DNA from: Nocardia bovistercoris
Lineage (GTDB): Bacteria; Actinomycetota; Actinomycetes; Mycobacteriales; Mycobacteriaceae
Length of the DNA stretch: 64,000 nucleotides
NCBI RefSeq assembly: GCF_015674855.1
Contig: NZ_JADMLG010000003.1
Coordinates: 437,917 to 501,916, forward strand
Reading direction: 5' to 3'
Numbering within the stretch: the first letter of the stretch is position 1; every line of letters begins with the position of its first letter. This document shows, in pieces, positions 60,024 to 64,000 of this stretch. The notes under the pieces are model-generated. The model had not been told where the DNA came from. It made no database searches and saw only the letters and a list, made by a program, of their open reading frames with translations. Position numbers and translations under genes: made by a program.

Positions 60024-61233
60024 TCATTCACCGACCACCCGCAGAGCGGGACCAGAACGGGACCGCAGATGCCCCGACAGCTTGTCACCGGCCCCGGTGA
60101 TCTCCGAACGATCCGGGTGTAGGTACCGCTCGGTAGTGCGACTCTCGGCGTGTCCGGCGATCTTCTGGAGCACGTGCAGACTGACCCCCGGCATCGGCCA
60201 TCCAGGTGAGCCCGGTGTGGCGCAGATCGTGACGCCGCAGATGCTCGTACCCGAGTTTCGCCACGACCTCATCCCAGTACGTCGCGTCCCGCAGGACACC
60301 GGTCGCGATACGCCCACCCCGGGGTCCGGTGAACAGTCGCGCCTCAGGATCACGTCCGAGCACCGCGAGGCGATCGGAGACCAACTGCCGAACTTCTTCG
60401 ATCAACGGAACCTCACGCGCCCGGTTGCCTTTGGTGCCCTTGTCCTCCATGCCGCCCGGTGAAGGCGTGGTCTGGCGCCGCACCTTCCATGTCCACGACT
60501 CGGTGTCGATGTCCTTGACACGACAGCCGGACACCTCACCGATACGGCACGCCGTACACGCGGCGAAGATCACCACGTCACCCCAGCCCTTGTAGCGACC
60601 TGCAGAACGATCCACCAGCGCATCGGCCAAGGTCACCAACGCCGTCCAATTCGGTAACGCCAGCGACCGTGGATCGTCCAGTTCGTCTTCGACCTGTCGA
60701 TAGAGCTTCTGCCAGCCTCGAACCTGCGCCGGGTTGTTCTCCCGGATCTCGTCGCGCACAGCCTGTTCCATCACCCGGACCAGCACCGCGAGACTGTTCT
60801 TCACCGTGGACTTGCCCGCACCTCCGCCGATCCAGCCGACCACCGCCCGGTCCACGGCACCGTTGGTGACCATGGCCACGGGCAGATGCCCCAGCGACGG
60901 CACGACCCGCTTTCGCCAACCGGCCTTGTACGGGTCGAGCGTCTTCTTCTCCAAGCCCCGCAGCGCCAGGTCCATGTTCGCGTCGCCGTACTCCGACAGC
61001 CGCATCATGGCCGTCTTCGGGTCGATTCCTCGAGCCGCCTTGCGCCGCAACCGCGCGATCCACGCTTCGGCCTCTTCACGAGTCTCGAACGGCTCCGACA
61101 CCGAGGGGCGTTTCTTGGTGCCCGGTTCGGTCCAGCGCACCCGAGCCTTGAACGGCCGACGACCGTAATCCGCGCGCTCCTCCATGTCCACCGAAAGGCG
61201 CAGGCCCACAGGAATATTCGGGTCCATCTGCAT
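60024..61233 (-). pseudogene. Tyrosine integrase of a second element, frameshifted
   Basis: This integrase is colinear with the 50209-51540 protein (VRWTEPGTKKRPSVSEPFETREEAEAWI ... CRIGEVSGCRVKDID ... HLRRHDLRHTGLTWMADAG). After ADAG the frame is lost at a run of five C on the plus strand (60185-60189) where four would keep the frame. The next frame continues VSLHVLQKIAGHAESRTTERYLHPD, with the catalytic His and Tyr, to a stop at 60024. It is either a true inactivating frameshift or a homopolymer sequencing error. ATG 61233 shares a base with the upstream stop, as in the first integrase. Confidence 0.85.
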
Positions 61234-61451
61234 CACGCCACCAGACGACCCGGATCAGTGCGCGACTCACGAAGCCACCTCTCGATGTCCTCCGCCGCGT
61301 ACTTCACCACCCGAGGCGACACCCGAACGAAAGCCGGACCAGTCGGCGGGTTAGCCGTACGCCACCGCCGCAGGCTCGACGGATCGATACCCAACAGCAA
61401 CGCCAACTCCGCCGTGGAATACAGCTTGCCGTCCACCAGACGCGCATCCAT
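61233..61451 (-). CDS. Excisionase-like HTH protein of the second element
   Basis: A 72-aa protein: LYSTAELALLLGIDPSSLRRWRTANPPTGPAFVRVSPRVVKYAAEDIERWLRES. It is a clear relative of the 51540-51764 protein (SSLRRWRTA.PP.GPAFV shared) in the same position before its integrase. The ATG at 61451 is taken as start; four more codons to 61463 are open. Confidence 0.75.
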   Translation of the reverse strand: MDARLVDGKLYSTAELALLLGIDPSSLRRWRTANPPTGPAFVRVSPRVVKYAAEDIERWLRESRTDPGRLVA

Positions 61452-61544
61452 GATCACCACCACCTACGCCGCTTCCGGAATGGTCGAATTCTGTTGTGTA
61501 GCAACAATTTCACGTGAAACCAGCAGGCCCGGCGGTCCGGCCGC

Positions 61545-62089
61545 GAGTAGCGCGCGGTCGTATTCGGCGCGCCAGCCGCGCTCGACGCACGCGCGCGCCG
61601 CCTCTGGGCCGACCACGACGAGCACGTGCGCGATCTCGACCGCCGCGACCTGGAACTGGTCCTCGAGGCGATCGCCGATATCGACCACGACGCCACCCCG
61701 ACCGCGCGGCGACTCGCGCGCGTCGCTGCCGCCCTGTCGGTTCCCGCGGTCTCCCAATGCCTGCACGCCACCGCCGCGAGCGAATACGCCGACGCCGCCG
61801 AAGCCCTGTAGGCCAACAACATCACCGGGGTCGCTGCCTGGACGGGCCGCTGCGCGCGACCCCGGTGATGTTGCTGGCCTACAGCGCGTTCCTGCGCGGT
61901 GACAGCGAACTGACCTCGGTCGCGACATCGGTCGCGCTGCACGCCGACCCCGGCGAAATCACCGCACGGCTGATCTACGCAGCCCTCGACAACCCTCTGC
62001 TGGCCGGTTCACTGGACATCAACGTGCGTTTCGGTGCCGCCGCCGCGACCGACCTCGGCGTCACCATCGACCACACCAGCACCGACTGA
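61545..62089 (+). pseudogene. DUF4192-like gene remnant
   Basis: One frame gives VFGAPAALDARARRLWADHDEHVRDLDRRDLELVLEAIADI and ends at a TAG at 61809. A second frame resumes with TPVMLLAYSAFLRGDSELTSVATSVALHADPGEITARLIYAAL to 62089. The second part matches the C-terminal pattern of DUF4192 proteins (LLAxxAxxRGDxxLxxVALxxALxADPGxxxAxLI). No normal N-terminus exists, and an inverted duplication lies at the junction, so the gene is broken. Confidence 0.45.
61808..61882. repeat. 27-bp inverted duplication inside the remnant
   Basis: 61808-61834 and 61856-61882 are inverted copies with one mismatch (starting GTAGGCCA, ending GGGGTCGC on the left arm) around a 21-nt loop. The left arm is antisense to coding sequence in the right arm, so it arose by inverted duplication and not as a natural terminator. 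Confidence 0.8.
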
Positions 62090-62336
62090 ACCACTGCGCT
62101 GTCCGCCGACCCGCGACCGGCCCCGGGCGCGCTGTCACGCCACCGCACCAGCGATCCACTCAAGCCTCACCGCAGCCGGGGCGACCTCACCGGCACCGCC
62201 CAGTCACAGACCACCACCCGAGCACCCGAGCACCCACCCGACCCGATCGACTCCCGTACCGGGCGCTCGTGCCTCCCCGCCTCCGCCTCGCCCCGGCGGG
62301 CGACATCGACCGAGAAAGGTGATCCGTTCCGTGCCC

Positions 62337-62760
62337 ATGTCCATCATTGCCGGCCCCGCCGTACCGCATGGCACCCGCCGCGCCCGCCGCTCGCTCATTT
62401 CGCTTGGTGCGGTGGATTTCTCGCTCGCGGCAGGCCCGGACCCGCCCGGCTACGACCACTACCTCCTGTCGCTGTCGAGCGGTAAGGACAGCCAAGCGAT
62501 GGCAGACGTCCTGGTCGAGCAGTTCCACCACCTCGGCCTGCTGGACCGGGTCACCACCGTCCACGCCGACATGGGCCGCGTCGACTGACCCGAAACATCG
62601 GCTCGCGCGAGAACACGCCGAGCACTACGGGCTGCGCCACGAGGTGGTAGCCCGAACCGGCGGCGATCTGCTCGAACGCGTCACCGAACGCCGAATGTGG
62701 CCATCTCCCCGAAAACGTTGGTGCATAGTTGACTGCACCAAGGCCTCCGATACAAAAGAG
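62337..62760 (+). pseudogene. PAPS-reductase-like gene remnant, frameshifted
   Basis: From ATG 62337 the frame gives YDHYLLSLSSGKDSQAMADVLVEQFHHLGLLDRVTTVHADMGRVD, the ATP-pyrophosphatase P-loop of phosphoadenosine-phosphosulfate-reductase-like proteins, common on phages and plasmids. A stop follows at 62586, but another frame continues the same protein (LAREHAEHYGLRHEVVARTGGDLLERV ... RKRWC). After the Cys region homology ends. The gene is frameshifted near 62585 and truncated. Confidence 0.7.
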
Positions 62761-62845
62761 TTGATGTGGCAGATGATCGGCGTGATTCGGTCTCGAATAG
62801 TTCGGAGACGATTCAGCGCGCGGTGCACAATGACACCGCGATCGG

Positions 62846-63277
62846 CTAAAGAGCCCGAGCCAACGCTTGGGTCAGCGCGACCGGGGTGATGTCGAGGCGC
62901 TCGAAACGCCAGCCCTCGGCGGTACGACGCGCCTGATATCGATGTATTCCGGCCGCGACGGCCTCGGACTCGGCATCGATGACGAACACCGCGACATCGT
63001 GCGCGCGTACCGTCGCACGATCACCGTCGATCTCGATGACGATGTTGGACTTGCTGTGCAGAGTGCGCTCGTAGGCGTCGTGCCCTTTGCGTGCAAGCGC
63101 CACGAGCGCGTCGATCCCTTGCGCGTGCCCGCGTAGGGAGGTGACCACGACATCGTCGGTGAAAAGCCGGTCGGTATCGGCGAAACCCTCGTCGATCCAC
63201 AGGCTATGGCGGGCGACCAACTCGGCCAGTTCGGCACGGTCGGCGAGGTCGCGCATTCGGGATTCGATTCCGGTCAT
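62846..63277 (-). CDS. SnoaL-like (NTF2-fold) protein
   Basis: A 143-aa small alpha/beta protein: LADRAELAELVARHSLWIDEGFADTDRLFTDDVVVTS, then VRAHDVAVFVI and RYQARRTAEGWRFERLDITPVAL, the cone-shaped NTF2 fold of SnoaL-like cyclases, isomerases and many uncharacterised enzymes. It diverges from a MarR gene, with clear palindromes between, and is probably controlled by it. Confidence 0.85.
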   Translation of the reverse strand: MTGIESRMRDLADRAELAELVARHSLWIDEGFADTDRLFTDDVVVTSLRGHAQGIDALVALARKGHDAYERTLHSKSNIVIEIDGDRATVRAHDVAVFVIDAESEAVAAGIHRYQARRTAEGWRFERLDITPVALTQALARAL

Positions 63278-63301
63278 ATCAATCTCCCCAATCGGTTAGC
63301 G

Positions 63302-63343
63302 ACTCTAACGTTAGAGTTACTAACAATTTAGATCGTTAGTGAC
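63302..63343. promoter_or_regulatory. MarR operators in a divergent promoter
   Basis: ACTCTAACGTTAGAGT (63302-63317) is a perfect 16-bp palindrome. GTTACTAAC (63316-63324) and GTTAGTGAC (63335-63343) form a second, spaced inverted repeat. All share TAAC/GTTA half sites, as MarR-type sites do. Confidence 0.72.
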
Positions 63344-63371
63344 ACCAACGCAAGCGCGGTACTCTTCGGCT

Positions 63372-63923
63372 ATGGAAACCGGCGAGGACCTGCGATTCGA
63401 CTGCGGCGAGCGGACCCCGACGCGACTCAAGAAGCAACTCTCCCGCCTCACCACGATGACCGCCGCCCAGATGGGACGCGTTTCCCGCGACGCCCTACGA
63501 GCAGTCGGCGCCCGCCGGGACCACTTCGTCGTGTTGACCGCGCTTGCCGAGCTCGGCCCCGCCAGCCAGGCAGCCCTGTCCGACCGAACCAGCGTCTACA
63601 AAAGCGACCTGGTATCGGTCCTCAACGACCTCGAAGAGGGCGGATGGGTATGCCGAGCACCCGATCCCTCCGACGGACGACGCAACGTCATCACGATCAC
63701 AGACTCCGGCCGCCACCGCCTCACCGAACTCGACCATGTCCTCGACGAGGTCAACCACCACATCATGGCGCCGCTCGACCACGACGAACGCGCGCAACTG
63801 TTCACCCTTCTCAACCGCATCAACACCTACCTCGCCACCACTACCGGTGACGCCGCCCCACCGAGTCGGCGGGAACCCAAGCAGGACTCCGAAGCGAGTC
63901 CTGCTTCGCACCAACCACCGTAG
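63372..63923 (+). CDS. MarR family transcriptional regulator
   Basis: A 183-aa winged-helix regulator: FVVLTALAELGPASQAALSDRTSVYKSDLVSVLNDLEEGGWVCRAPDPSDGRRNVITITDSG is the classical MarR HTH and wing with the DGRR tip. The C-terminal 25 residues are a disordered Pro/Ser-rich tail. ATG 63372 is preferred over the frame start at 63339, which overlaps the operator. It likely represses itself and the SnoaL-like gene. The last 77 nt of the window hold nothing I can identify. Confidence 0.9.
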   Translation: METGEDLRFDCGERTPTRLKKQLSRLTTMTAAQMGRVSRDALRAVGARRDHFVVLTALAELGPASQAALSDRTSVYKSDLVSVLNDLEEGGWVCRAPDPSDGRRNVITITDSGRHRLTELDHVLDEVNHHIMAPLDHDERAQLFTLLNRINTYLATTTGDAAPPSRREPKQDSEASPASHQPP

Positions 63924-64000
63924 TTACAGTCAACGCGCCGAGGTACCGCCAGTCCGCGTCGCTTCGTGCAAACCGAGGACAAGGCCAATCGGCCAATTTC

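Overview
The window is GC-rich, densely coded actinobacterial chromosome. A complete mce operon with two yrbE permease genes and two Mce-associated protein genes, several cytochromes P450, acyl-CoA and crotonase genes, and F420/PPOX-type enzymes point to a mycolic-acid bacterium, most likely Nocardia or a close relative. The genus is inferred from gene content only.

Left part (1-9.4 kb, minus strand). A TetR gene cut by the window edge is followed by a RiPP locus: a 92-aa precursor whose last 30 residues are ten tandem aromatic-or-His/Ser/(Ser or Arg) triplets (fxsA-like), an FxsB-type radical SAM/SPASM maturase, and a 938-aa HExxH protein. Directly upstream on the same strand is a compact operon for a TIR-TM-WD40 protein, a lipoprotein and a RipA-like membrane protein. 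This neighbourhood is the best candidate for an undescribed system.

9.6-19.3 kb. An SDR gene; a three-gene minus-strand set (52-aa acidic peptide, 434-aa protein of unknown family, Dyp peroxidase); divergent NmrA-like/HxlR and VOC/TetR pairs, each with visible operators; and a translationally coupled two-gene operon of unknown function at 16843-19301.

19.3-34.2 kb (minus strand). The mce operon runs yrbEA-yrbEB-mceA-B-C-D-E-F-mam-mam, a lipid or steroid importer. Upstream lies a catabolic operon: PBP-like protein, DapB-like reductase, SDR, P450. A second P450, a FadR-type GntR with a near-perfect 29-bp palindrome, asparagine synthase, an aldo/keto reductase/TetR pair and an LLM flavoprotein follow.

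42-49.7 kb. DUF4185 protein, PPOX-crotonase operon, quinone oxidoreductase, a decayed SDR, and an acyl-CoA synthetase-crotonase-TetR operon.

50.1-62.8 kb is mobile DNA. A tRNA-Pro(GGG) gene is followed by an integrase, and a 52-bp piece of the tRNA 3' half recurs at 59941, bounding a 9.9-kb element. It carries two excisionase-like genes, an iteron-rich region, a nuclease-fold protein, paralogous HTH regulators, a GntR gene with an 18-bp palindrome, a sensor-like/gamma-glutamylcyclotransferase pair, a 1.3-kb gene-free stretch with long inverted repeats, and an AT-rich Mrr-like nuclease gene as likely cargo. Beyond the second att lies a decaying relative: frameshifted integrase, excisionase, and remnants of DUF4192-like and PAPS-reductase-like genes. 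The window closes with a SnoaL-like/MarR divergent pair.
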